From CAIODY01 sp041192505 (GTDB lineage: Bacteria > Bacteroidota > Bacteroidia > Chitinophagales > CAIODY01), in NCBI GenBank assembly GCA_041192505.1, contig JBEEMV010000079.1, positions 1 to 22,609 of the forward strand: a DNA stretch of 22,609 nt, in the 5' to 3' direction. This document shows, one piece after another, positions 9,501-14,680 of the stretch. The position numbers and the translations under genes are program-made. Position 1 is the stretch's first letter, and each line of letters opens with the position of its first letter. The notes beneath the pieces were generated by a model. That model searched no databases and was not told the DNA's origin. It worked only from the letters and a program-made list of their open reading frames with translations.

Positions 9501-10040
9501 GGCATGAACATAAGTATTAATAAAATCGGATAAGGAAATTTGAAATGGCTGCTCTTCAATTATTTTATCAAAAAATAAATTATCGAATTGCACAGTACCA
9601 TCAATATTATTAATTCGCCAATTACTAAGCAACAATAGTTCATTAGCAGTTTTTAATTGAATTTCACTTTCTTTTTTTTCAGTAATATCGGTAGTAAGCG
9701 CAATAAACCCATCCTTATATTTTGATAATGAAACCTGATACCAAACATCTTTATCTAATCGCTTATATTCATATGTTTCGGGTATTCCTGTTTGCATTAC
9801 TTGTTCTATTTTACCATAGGATGAGCTAACAGTATGCATTGGAAAAATTTCAAACATTGATTTTGTTAAAAAATCTTGTTCAGAAATTTGAAACAAATCA
9901 ACCGCTTTTGTATTTACATATATGCATTGGTAATCGTTAAATCCGCCATCCGATTTATTTTTATATTGATAAATATTAACCGCCGATGGAAATTGATGTA
10001 AAAAAACAGATAGCTGCTGGTCAATGATTAATTGGGTCAT
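6582..10040 (-). CDS. PAS-rich cytoplasmic hybrid sensor histidine kinase/response regulator
   Basis: No membrane segment or signal peptide, so a soluble sensor. Domain order: PAS 1 (about 10-122); four PAS_3-type domains, each closing with a PAC stretch like GTIRDITE (glycines at 234, 361, 487, 613); PAS 6 (about 628-745, NPIMYFIVDSQG); a coiled linker; HisKA with SHEIRTP (H784); HATPase with NNLITNALKF, DTGIGIS (934-940) and GGTGLGL (963-969); REC with VEDN (D1034), the phospho-acceptor in LMDMHMPEMNG (D1078), ALTADA and FKPF (K1132). The four middle PAS domains recur with a period of 126-127 residues, indicating duplication. All catalytic residues are kept. No partner regulator or HPt lies beside it. 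The signal is unknown. Confidence 0.95.
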   Translation of the reverse strand: MTQLIIDQQLSVFLHQFPSAVNIYQYKNKSDGGFNDYQCIYVNTKAVDLFQISEQDFLTKSMFEIFPMHTVSSSYGKIEQVMQTGIPETYEYKRLDKDVWYQVSLSKYKDGFIALTTDITEKKESEIQLKTANELLLLSNWRINNIDGTVQFDNLFFDKIIEEQPFQISLSDFINTYVHADDIEPSLIQLHQITKEDKWQNFERILSLKNGKKKYVDVFAKPIFANGECVAIYGTIRDITERKMYELSIQEKDNRIADAMQILNMTNWEIDLKTNSVIYEPSFFLNVLEEPIHRVLDVSEMINYIHKDDRAMIVNKIENAVKKENWETVEYKIELRNGKTKHVECFCKRKMENNICIGIYGTIRDITEKKIIELGLIEKQYQLQLSNELQQMGIMEYYPATETYKLSQPIQKILEEDLPEEISADEYFSYVQDNDITALRKRINKDIALHQPVKEIRKIKLKNGKIKYVEIVCLPHIENEKLIKYNGTFRDITEQKQLEKNLIENEQRLTQANNISNTGTWEYFIQQNLIKVSDELKLIYEADFENSLTIEEYLSFLYDDDRKKVADFLKMNIENKAGFEAIRKIKLKSGATKYIELKAKPIIEDNVLVKYIGTITDITQKRIEELSLQTSEARFRLFFEHNPIMYFIVDSQGIILSVNNFGLSHLGYSRDELIHQHVLKVFHEDDKTKAQQHLVDVLTSKENLNQWELRKIKKSGEIIWVKETAKATYDVDGNIMFLILCEDITDEVSNRDFLKQKHEELKLQKNVAEILANEKQQFASIISHEIRTPLNAVIGLANLLLIDNPTLSQAENLNTLKFSAENLMLLVNDILDFSKIESGNFKIEKIPFNLSHIINGIHQTFIGKANEKNLTLTTIIDPKIPAAIIGDPVRLLQVMNNLITNALKFTNYGQININVKRRELISPSEVVIRFEVTDTGIGISNEKQAKIFDMFSQTDAETSRRYGGTGLGLSITKKIVSLFNSKIYVESEPGTGSTFYFDVNFKIAEELSNLDNDWNINANTKRTLEGLNVLLVEDNVFNQMVIMKFLDKWKMNVDVANNGFEAIDKTKRSSDYDIILMDMHMPEMNGIDTTIEIRKSKNIFWQRIPIIALTADAINFNKEDLKKQGIIDVVFKPFDPVDLFKKLIQHTSIFED

Positions 10041-10062
10041 ATTATTTTAAAAAATATTTTAA

Positions 10063-10070
10063 CAAACCTA
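10063..10070 (-). promoter_or_regulatory. Possible -7 box of the hybrid kinase gene
   Basis: TAGGTTTG read on the minus strand is an exact TANNTTTG match, 22 bases before the ATG at 10040. There is no clear -33 TTG at 17-23 bases upstream, so support is moderate. Confidence 0.35.
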
Positions 10071-10127
10071 ATAAGTTAAGTTGAAAAAAAATATATAATT
10101 TATTATCAAAAAAAGTAATTTTAAATC

Positions 10128-10652
10128 ATGAATTCAAAATATGTAATTGTATCGGGCACCACACGAAAAGGAAGCAAATCATTAATAATTGCAAAATTGT
10201 ATCAGCAATTTTTACAACAACAAAATATTGAAAGTAAAATATTAGCATTAGAAAATTTACCAATTGAAATTTTTGAAATTAATAGCGATTCGGAAATATT
10301 AAAACAAATAGAAGAGGAAATGTTAATACCAGCTACTAAGTTTATTTTTATAGTGCCCGAGTATAATGGAAGTTTCCCTGGCTCATTAAAACTGTGGATG
10401 GATTGTAGCGATATAAGAAATGTGTTTTGGAATAAAAAAGCAGCATTAGTAGGCATTGCAGATGGCAGAAATGGAAACATTCGTGGGTTAGATCATTTAA
10501 CTGGCGTATTAAATTATTTGAAAATAAATGTGCTGCACTACAAAGTATCTATACCAAATGTGGGCAAAATAATAGATGAAAACAATCAGCTAATGGATAC
10601 CCCTATTCAAAATATATTATTGAAACAAGTAGAAGAATTTGTAAAATTTTAA
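10128..10652 (+). CDS. NADPH-dependent FMN reductase-family flavoprotein
   Basis: Flavodoxin-like fold enzyme of the NADPH-dependent FMN/quinone/azo reductase family; cytoplasmic. The N-terminal GTTRKGSKS loop would hold the FMN phosphate. The family signature PEYNGSFPGSLKLWMD (about residues 83-98) contacts the flavin, and a second loop, DGRNGNIRG, follows. The length of 174 residues is normal. ATG start. It is divergent from the hybrid kinase with an 87-base gap, so the two could share a control region, but nothing shows a shared operator. The substrate (free flavin, quinone, metal or other acceptor) cannot be read from the sequence. Confidence 0.88.
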   Translation: MNSKYVIVSGTTRKGSKSLIIAKLYQQFLQQQNIESKILALENLPIEIFEINSDSEILKQIEEEMLIPATKFIFIVPEYNGSFPGSLKLWMDCSDIRNVFWNKKAALVGIADGRNGNIRGLDHLTGVLNYLKINVLHYKVSIPNVGKIIDENNQLMDTPIQNILLKQVEEFVKF

Positions 10653-10706
10653 AAGCTGAATAAAGATTATACAATGTAAAAGTGTGGTGTTGAAATAGGT
10701 AGAAAT

Positions 10707-10714
10707 TATTTTTG
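10707..10714 (+). promoter_or_regulatory. Possible -7 box of mltG
   Basis: TATTTTTG is an exact TANNTTTG match, 19 bases before the mltG ATG. The nearest TTG upstream (GTGTTG) is about 14 bases away, a little short of the usual -33 spacing. Confidence 0.4.
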
Positions 10715-10733
10715 TATTTTTAGATTCTAAATT

Positions 10734-11858
10734 ATGTTTAAAAAATTACATCATCTTAGTCGTTGGAAAAAGTTTTTGCTAATATGGCTTATCATTATGC
10801 TATGTGTAGGCGGCGGCTTGTTTCTTAGATTGTATCAAAATTGTTTTAGAAGCAATATTTCATCGGCCATTGTAAAACCCGAATTTATTTATATTCCTAC
10901 AGGCGCTACCTACAATGATGTATTGCGCATTTTAGATAAAAATAAATTATTGATTAATCGTACCACATTTATGTGGATGGCAAAAGAACTAGATTATAGA
11001 ACGCATATTAAACCGGGTAAATACAAAATATTGCCCGATATGAATAATTGGCAATTAATAAAATTATTGAAAAGTGGTGCTCAAACACCTGTGCGATTAG
11101 TGATTGGAAAATATAGATTGAATGAGCAATTTAGAGCCTATGTAGGCAATCATCTTGAACCCGATTCAATTCAATTGCAAGTAGCTTTTGATTCGTTAGT
11201 TAGCATAAAAAAAATTGATACTGCCCAGCATTATAAAGATATAACAGGTTATGTAATTCAGAACACATACGAATTTTGGTGGAATACATCAGCCGAAAAA
11301 TTCTGGATTAAAATATTTGATGAGTACAAAAAATTTTGGAATGCTGAACGAAAACAAAAAGCAAAAGCACAAGGATTAACACCTTATGAAGTGGTAACAA
11401 TGGCTTCCATCATTGATGAAGAAACGGCAATGGAAGATGAAAAACCTATTATTGCTGGAATTTATTTGAATCGGTTGCACAAAAATGTATTGCTACAAGC
11501 CGACCCTACTGTTAAATTTGCTTTACACGATTTTGCCATTCGTCGTATTTTATATGTGCATTTAAAAGCCGAATCGCTTTATAATACCTATATTAATAAA
11601 GGATTACCACCCGGTCCTATTTGTATTCCATCTGTAAAATCAATTGATGCAGTACTTAATCCTGCCGATCATAAATTTATGTTTTTTTGTGCTAAAGAAG
11701 ATTTTAGCGGCTATCATAACTATGCCGAAACATTTGAAGAGCATCAACAAAATGCAAAAAAATATCAAAAGGCTTACGTAGATAAATTTATATTACATAA
11801 AAATGATACTGCAAAATTGCCCATTGAAATTGATTCAACAATACTGATTAAAAAATAG
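10734..11858 (+). CDS. mltG: Endolytic transglycosylase MltG (YceG)
   Basis: Membrane-anchored lytic transglycosylase that cuts nascent peptidoglycan strands and so ends glycan synthesis. A single membrane helix (about 13-33) precedes a LysM-like region (about 50-125, with IPTGATYNDVLRIL and KPGKYKI) and the catalytic YceG domain. The active-site stretch ASIIDEETA aligns with ASIIEKETA of E. coli, so E230 matches catalytic E218; the residue two before it is Asp where E. coli has Glu. Downstream come LNRL, QADPTV, YNTYINKGLPPGPI and the closing family motifs. The length of 374 is normal. The BrkB-family gene follows after 18 bases, so the two are likely one operon. Confidence 0.95.
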   Translation: MFKKLHHLSRWKKFLLIWLIIMLCVGGGLFLRLYQNCFRSNISSAIVKPEFIYIPTGATYNDVLRILDKNKLLINRTTFMWMAKELDYRTHIKPGKYKILPDMNNWQLIKLLKSGAQTPVRLVIGKYRLNEQFRAYVGNHLEPDSIQLQVAFDSLVSIKKIDTAQHYKDITGYVIQNTYEFWWNTSAEKFWIKIFDEYKKFWNAERKQKAKAQGLTPYEVVTMASIIDEETAMEDEKPIIAGIYLNRLHKNVLLQADPTVKFALHDFAIRRILYVHLKAESLYNTYINKGLPPGPICIPSVKSIDAVLNPADHKFMFFCAKEDFSGYHNYAETFEEHQQNAKKYQKAYVDKFILHKNDTAKLPIEIDSTILIKK

Positions 11859-11876
11859 TTTTTAGTTAAAAATATT

Positions 11877-12809
11877 ATGAGCGTACTTTCCGAAAAATCT
11901 ATTCAAAAAATTAAAACCTTTACACTGCCTGGCTTTGATGGTGTGCCAATGATTACCGTACTCCGTTTTTTCTTTAAAGAAATTATTCAAGAAAACATTG
12001 TTACCCGTGGCAGTAGCATTGCATTTTTTTTTATTTTATCTGTATTTCCGGGGCTTATATTTTTATTTACTCTAATACCATATATACCAATTAATCATTT
12101 TCAAACCAATCTTTTACTTACCATTAAAGATTTAATAAACAATGAAGGTGCTTATCAAATGATACGAAGCACCATTAATGATATAGTGGCAATACCGCAT
12201 AGCAGCTTGCTTTCGGTTGGTTTTTTATTATCAATTTATTCGGCTATGAGCGGTGTAAAGGCTATGATAAGTTCATTTAATAAATCGTACGAACATACAT
12301 TTAAGAAGCGTAATATTTTTCAAACCAACTTTGTAGCGCTTAAGCTTACCTTAATGCTTTCCATCTTGTTAATTGTATCGCTTACTTTAGTAATTGCGCA
12401 GCAAGCCTTATTCGATTGGTTGTTTAAAGTATTAAGTATTAAAAGTTTTTCGGCTAAAAATATCATTACCGTATTGCATTATCTCATCATCGTTGCGCTT
12501 TTGTTTTTTGCCTTATCATCTTTGTATTATTATGGTCCGGCTGTAAAAAAGAAATTCAAATTTATTTCGGCTGGCAGCACATTGGCTACTATTTTATTTA
12601 TTACCACCTCGGTAGGCTTTAGTTGGTTTGTAAATAATTTTGGCAAATACAATACTTTATATGGCTCAATAGGTAGTGTAATTGTAATTATGCTTTGGAT
12701 TTATTTCAACTCAATTGTAATTATTATTGGTTTCGAATTAAATGCCAGCATAGCCATTAGCAAAAATAAAATAGCACTAAAACAGGTGGATACTAATGTG
12801 GAATTTTGA
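11877..12809 (+). CDS. YihY/BrkB-family integral membrane protein
   Basis: Inner-membrane protein of the YihY/UPF0761 family, once annotated as ribonuclease BN or BrkB; its molecular role is unsettled. About six membrane helices can be seen (near 45-65, 105-130, 150-175, 198-222, 230-255 and 262-290). Typical stretches are ITRGS-like VTRGSSIAFFFILSVFPG near the start, YSAMSGVKAM in the middle, and YGSIGSVIVIMLWIYFNS followed by IIGFELNA near the end. ATG start; 310 residues is the usual length. It follows mltG by 18 bases and probably shares its promoter. No clear terminator follows. Confidence 0.9.
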   Translation: MSVLSEKSIQKIKTFTLPGFDGVPMITVLRFFFKEIIQENIVTRGSSIAFFFILSVFPGLIFLFTLIPYIPINHFQTNLLLTIKDLINNEGAYQMIRSTINDIVAIPHSSLLSVGFLLSIYSAMSGVKAMISSFNKSYEHTFKKRNIFQTNFVALKLTLMLSILLIVSLTLVIAQQALFDWLFKVLSIKSFSAKNIITVLHYLIIVALLFFALSSLYYYGPAVKKKFKFISAGSTLATILFITTSVGFSWFVNNFGKYNTLYGSIGSVIVIMLWIYFNSIVIIIGFELNASIAISKNKIALKQVDTNVEF

Positions 12810-12916
12810 AATACAGATAGTTTAGTATTACTAAAGCATAAATGTGTATCGTTGTTTCAAGCAACTGAAATGTTTTATCAAATTAAATAAAAACAATATT
12901 TTTTGGTTTTAAAATT

Positions 12917-12924
12917 TACATTTG
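12917..12924 (+). promoter_or_regulatory. Promoter-like -7 box upstream of a small ORF
   Basis: TACATTTG is an exact TANNTTTG match, 21 bases before the ATG of the 34-codon ORF at 12946, the same geometry as at mltG. A TTTTTTGG tract lies nearer than the ideal -33 distance. Confidence 0.35.
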
Positions 12925-12945
12925 TTTTAATAAACATTTGTAATT

Positions 12946-13050
12946 ATGAAACTAAAAACACTTTTACAAGGCATTATTTTCTCCATGGGAGCTATTATGT
13001 TTTTCAGTTTTCTAATTTCTTTTTATTCAAATTTGGTGCAGGCGTTATAA
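12946..13050 (+). CDS. Possible 34-residue hydrophobic peptide
   Basis: ATG-started frame with a basic start (MKLKTLLQG) and one long hydrophobic stretch (about 9-30) ending in LVQAL and a TAA. It could be a small single-span membrane peptide or the surviving N-terminus of a longer membrane protein whose body is lost. A promoter-like box lies 21 bases upstream. It is too short for motif evidence, and chance ORFs of this size are common in AT-rich DNA. Confidence 0.3.
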   Translation: MKLKTLLQGIIFSMGAIMFFSFLISFYSNLVQAL

Positions 13051-13201
13051 ATCTTTTTTCTGTAACTAAATGCAAACTGATTGGAATTTCTTTCGAATAT
13101 TTCCTTGCTATTGTGTTTCTTTTATGTGCTTACGGTTGTAGTGCCCCTGAAGTGTTTTGCGATTCAATAAAATTAACAATGTTGGTTAACGCCGTAAAAG
13201 C

Positions 13202-13230
13202 ATCAATCAAAACTAATGGGTTTGATTGAT
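13202..13230 (+). terminator. Hairpin, possible weak terminator
   Basis: Perfect 10-bp inverted repeat ATCAATCAAA / TTTGATTGAT around a 9-base loop, followed by TTTTAAAAAA. The stem is AT-rich and the T-run short, so termination would be weak; it may instead be the edge of an inserted segment. Confidence 0.35.
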
Positions 13231-13243
13231 TTTAAAAAATTAT

Positions 13244-13285
13244 TTCACAAAGTTACACAGAGCAAACACGGAGAGACACGAAGAG
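13244..13285. repeat. CACRRAG-type degenerate tandem repeat
   Basis: Four imperfect units of 10-11 bases, each beginning CAC and carrying AAG/GAG: CACAAAGTTA, CACAGAGCAAA, CACGGAGAGA, CACGAAGAG. Similar CACAGAG-rich tracts occur between genes in many environmental bacteria. It lies just after the stop of the nuclease gene, on that gene's 3' side. Confidence 0.6.
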
Positions 13286-13288
13286 TTT

Positions 13289-13963
13289 TTAAAGATTTAT
13301 TTCAATGCAAACCCCAATGTGGTCGCTTAATTTTTTATCATCGTTCCATGTGGGAAGCACTTTGTAATTTTTATTTTCTAAAAATGATTTGCTGATAACA
13401 ATATGGTCGATGTTCTGCGGAATTTTTTCGGTTGTGTTTATTAATTCATTCTGACTAAAAAACGAGTTTAGTTTTTCTCTGCCTTCGTTTGTGAAATAGT
13501 AATTATCGCTGAAAGAAATATTGAAATCGCCAGCAATGCAAATGCTTCCTTTTTCACAAATGGTTTTCCAATCAGTCATTTGTTTTTCTAAATCAACTTT
13601 AAAACTTTCTCTTCTGTTGCCGTGTATTCCAATCACAGTGCCGTACACAATCAATTTGCCTAACGGCGTTTGTATTTCATTACAAACGGCTGTGAAATTA
13701 TCATACGTTTTTAGTTGTGTTGTAAAAGGAAATTTGCTCCAAATAGTTGTTCTGTTTTCGCCTGCTTTGTAATATCCTTTTTCAACATTTGCATCATTAA
13801 TTAATTCATCAGCTGCCATTGCTGAATAATTATTTTTTGGATTAATAACAGAACTTGTTTCGGTTAGAATTAAAATATCTGCATCAACTATTTTCAAACA
13901 ATCTAACACCGATTGATTTTTATTTTTTATCAATCGCTCAACATTCCAAGTGGCTATTTTCAT
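13289..13963 (-). CDS. Endonuclease/exonuclease/phosphatase (EEP) family protein
   Basis: A small cytoplasmic EEP-fold phosphoesterase of 224 residues. The metal and catalytic positions are all present: TWN (N7), LTETS (E35), GIHGNRR (H114), GDFNIS (D146, N148), NIDHI (D186, H187) and the closing LSDHIG (D214, H215). The family includes AP endonucleases, DNase I-like nucleases and lipid or nucleotide phosphatases. No signal peptide points to secretion and no XthA-specific insertion stands out, so the substrate is open. The ATG overlaps the stop of the upstream papain-like gene by four bases (ATGA), implying coupled translation. The pair lies between repeat elements and away from core genes. 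Confidence 0.82.
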   Translation of the reverse strand: MKIATWNVERLIKNKNQSVLDCLKIVDADILILTETSSVINPKNNYSAMAADELINDANVEKGYYKAGENRTTIWSKFPFTTQLKTYDNFTAVCNEIQTPLGKLIVYGTVIGIHGNRRESFKVDLEKQMTDWKTICEKGSICIAGDFNISFSDNYYFTNEGREKLNSFFSQNELINTTEKIPQNIDHIVISKSFLENKNYKVLPTWNDDKKLSDHIGVCIEINL

Positions 13964-14562
13964 TGAGGTGGTAACATTTTAATCACTGCGTCATACAAGC
14001 ATTTAATCCACTTTTCTTGTTCAGTTAAGTTCGCTTCATCAAATTCAAGTTTAGCAAGTTCAAGCTCCTTCTTAAGAACAGTATGAAGTTTACGGTTTAT
14101 TGCTCTATTTTTTTGAGAGTTTGATTTCAATTTGTCACTTTCTTCAGGTGTGAAAGTAGAAAGATATTTTTCACTATCAATCATTCCGTATTTCCAACCA
14201 TCAATTGATTCACTAAACCATTTTTTAAAGTCCTCATCTGATTCCTTAAATGTGGATTTAAGTTCACCAACATATACTTCGTCTTCATTTTCATGTTCAA
14301 TGAACTGTCGAATAGTAGGGTCAAGAACTTTCTTTTCACTATCAAGATAAATCCAAGAATGGTTAGGTTTCTTAATCATATTCTCTGACCAGTTGTAACA
14401 ACCTATTTTCAATGAATTTTTAATTCCATTTCTTGTCAATAAAATTGATAAAGGCAAACATGTTACAAAGCACATGTTGTTTCGAGGTTCTTTCTCAACA
14501 AAAATTTTTCTTGTAAAATCTTCTGCGATTTCTTTGATTTCTTGAAGTGTATATTTTTTCAT
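13960..14562 (-). CDS. Hypothetical protein with papain/transglutaminase-like Cys-His-Asp set
   Basis: I do not recognise the family. The N-terminal half has the arrangement of a transglutaminase-like or papain-like cysteine enzyme: NMCFVTCLPLSILL (C31 or C35 at a helix start), then NHSWIYLD (H68) and VLDPTIRQF (D81), with spacing typical of that fold. The C-terminal half (100-200) is charged and helical, with no named motif. There is no signal peptide, so it should act in the cytoplasm, perhaps as a protease, deamidase, hydrolase or a catalytically dead binder. It is cotranscribed with the EEP nuclease (ATGA overlap). Assignment rests only on residue pattern. Confidence 0.65.
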   Translation of the reverse strand: MKKYTLQEIKEIAEDFTRKIFVEKEPRNNMCFVTCLPLSILLTRNGIKNSLKIGCYNWSENMIKKPNHSWIYLDSEKKVLDPTIRQFIEHENEDEVYVGELKSTFKESDEDFKKWFSESIDGWKYGMIDSEKYLSTFTPEESDKLKSNSQKNRAINRKLHTVLKKELELAKLEFDEANLTEQEKWIKCLYDAVIKMLPPQ

Positions 14563-14575
14563 GTTTTCAATTTAG

Positions 14576-14633
14576 TTCCTTCACTATCGTTCAGGATGAC
14601 GGCTTCGAGTTGGCTGTCATGCTGACGAAGGAA
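14576..14633. repeat. REP-like palindromic element
   Basis: Two inverted arms: TTCCTTC plus TTCAGGATGAC on the left and GTCATGCTGACGAAGGAA (14616-14633) on the right, with the GGCTTCGAGTTGGCT spacer between. The arms match imperfectly, the left carrying a few extra bases. It is more GC-rich than its surroundings and lies directly upstream of the papain-like gene. Similar TTCAGGATGAC/GTCATGCTGA palindromes are scattered in Bacteroidota genomes. Confidence 0.65.
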
Positions 14634-14644
14634 GCATCTGTATT

Positions 14645-14680
14645 TCATTAGCAAATTAGCACATCATCACATTAGCTCAT
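14645..14680. repeat. ATTAGC(A/T)-type short repeat overlapping the helicase stop
   Basis: Degenerate near-tandem units: CATTAGCAAATTAGCACAT, then CATCACATTAGCTCAT. The last bases include the helicase stop (TGA, 14679-14677), so the repeat abuts or slightly rewrites the 3' end of pcrA. Confidence 0.5.

Larger units (their letters stand above)
12810..13288. other. Long intergenic patch between brkB-like gene and the nuclease module
   Basis: About 480 bases without a recognisable protein gene. It holds a weak palindrome (12821-12835), a promoter-like box, a possible 34-codon ORF, a 10-bp hairpin (13202-13230) and a CACRRAG repeat (13244-13285). A 108-codon frame at 12903-13229 opens only with TTG and has no recognisable content. 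The mix of fragments and repeats suggests an insertion/decay site rather than a working operon. Confidence 0.6.

Noticed and set aside
12821..12835. Palindrome TTTAGTATTACTAAA considered as terminator of the brkB-like gene
   Set aside because: Almost no loop, AT-only stem apart from two GC pairs, and no following T-run.
13041..13193. GGCGTTA (13041-13047) and TAACGCC (13187-13193) inverted pair, considered as integron attC-type site
   Set aside because: The order of the arms is opposite to the TAAC...GTTA order of attC on either strand, no inner paired L boxes are clear and no integrase is present.
12903..13229. 108-codon plus-strand open frame
   Set aside because: It opens with TTG, has no recognisable domain, crosses the small ORF in another frame and ends in the hairpin; it looks like a chance open frame.
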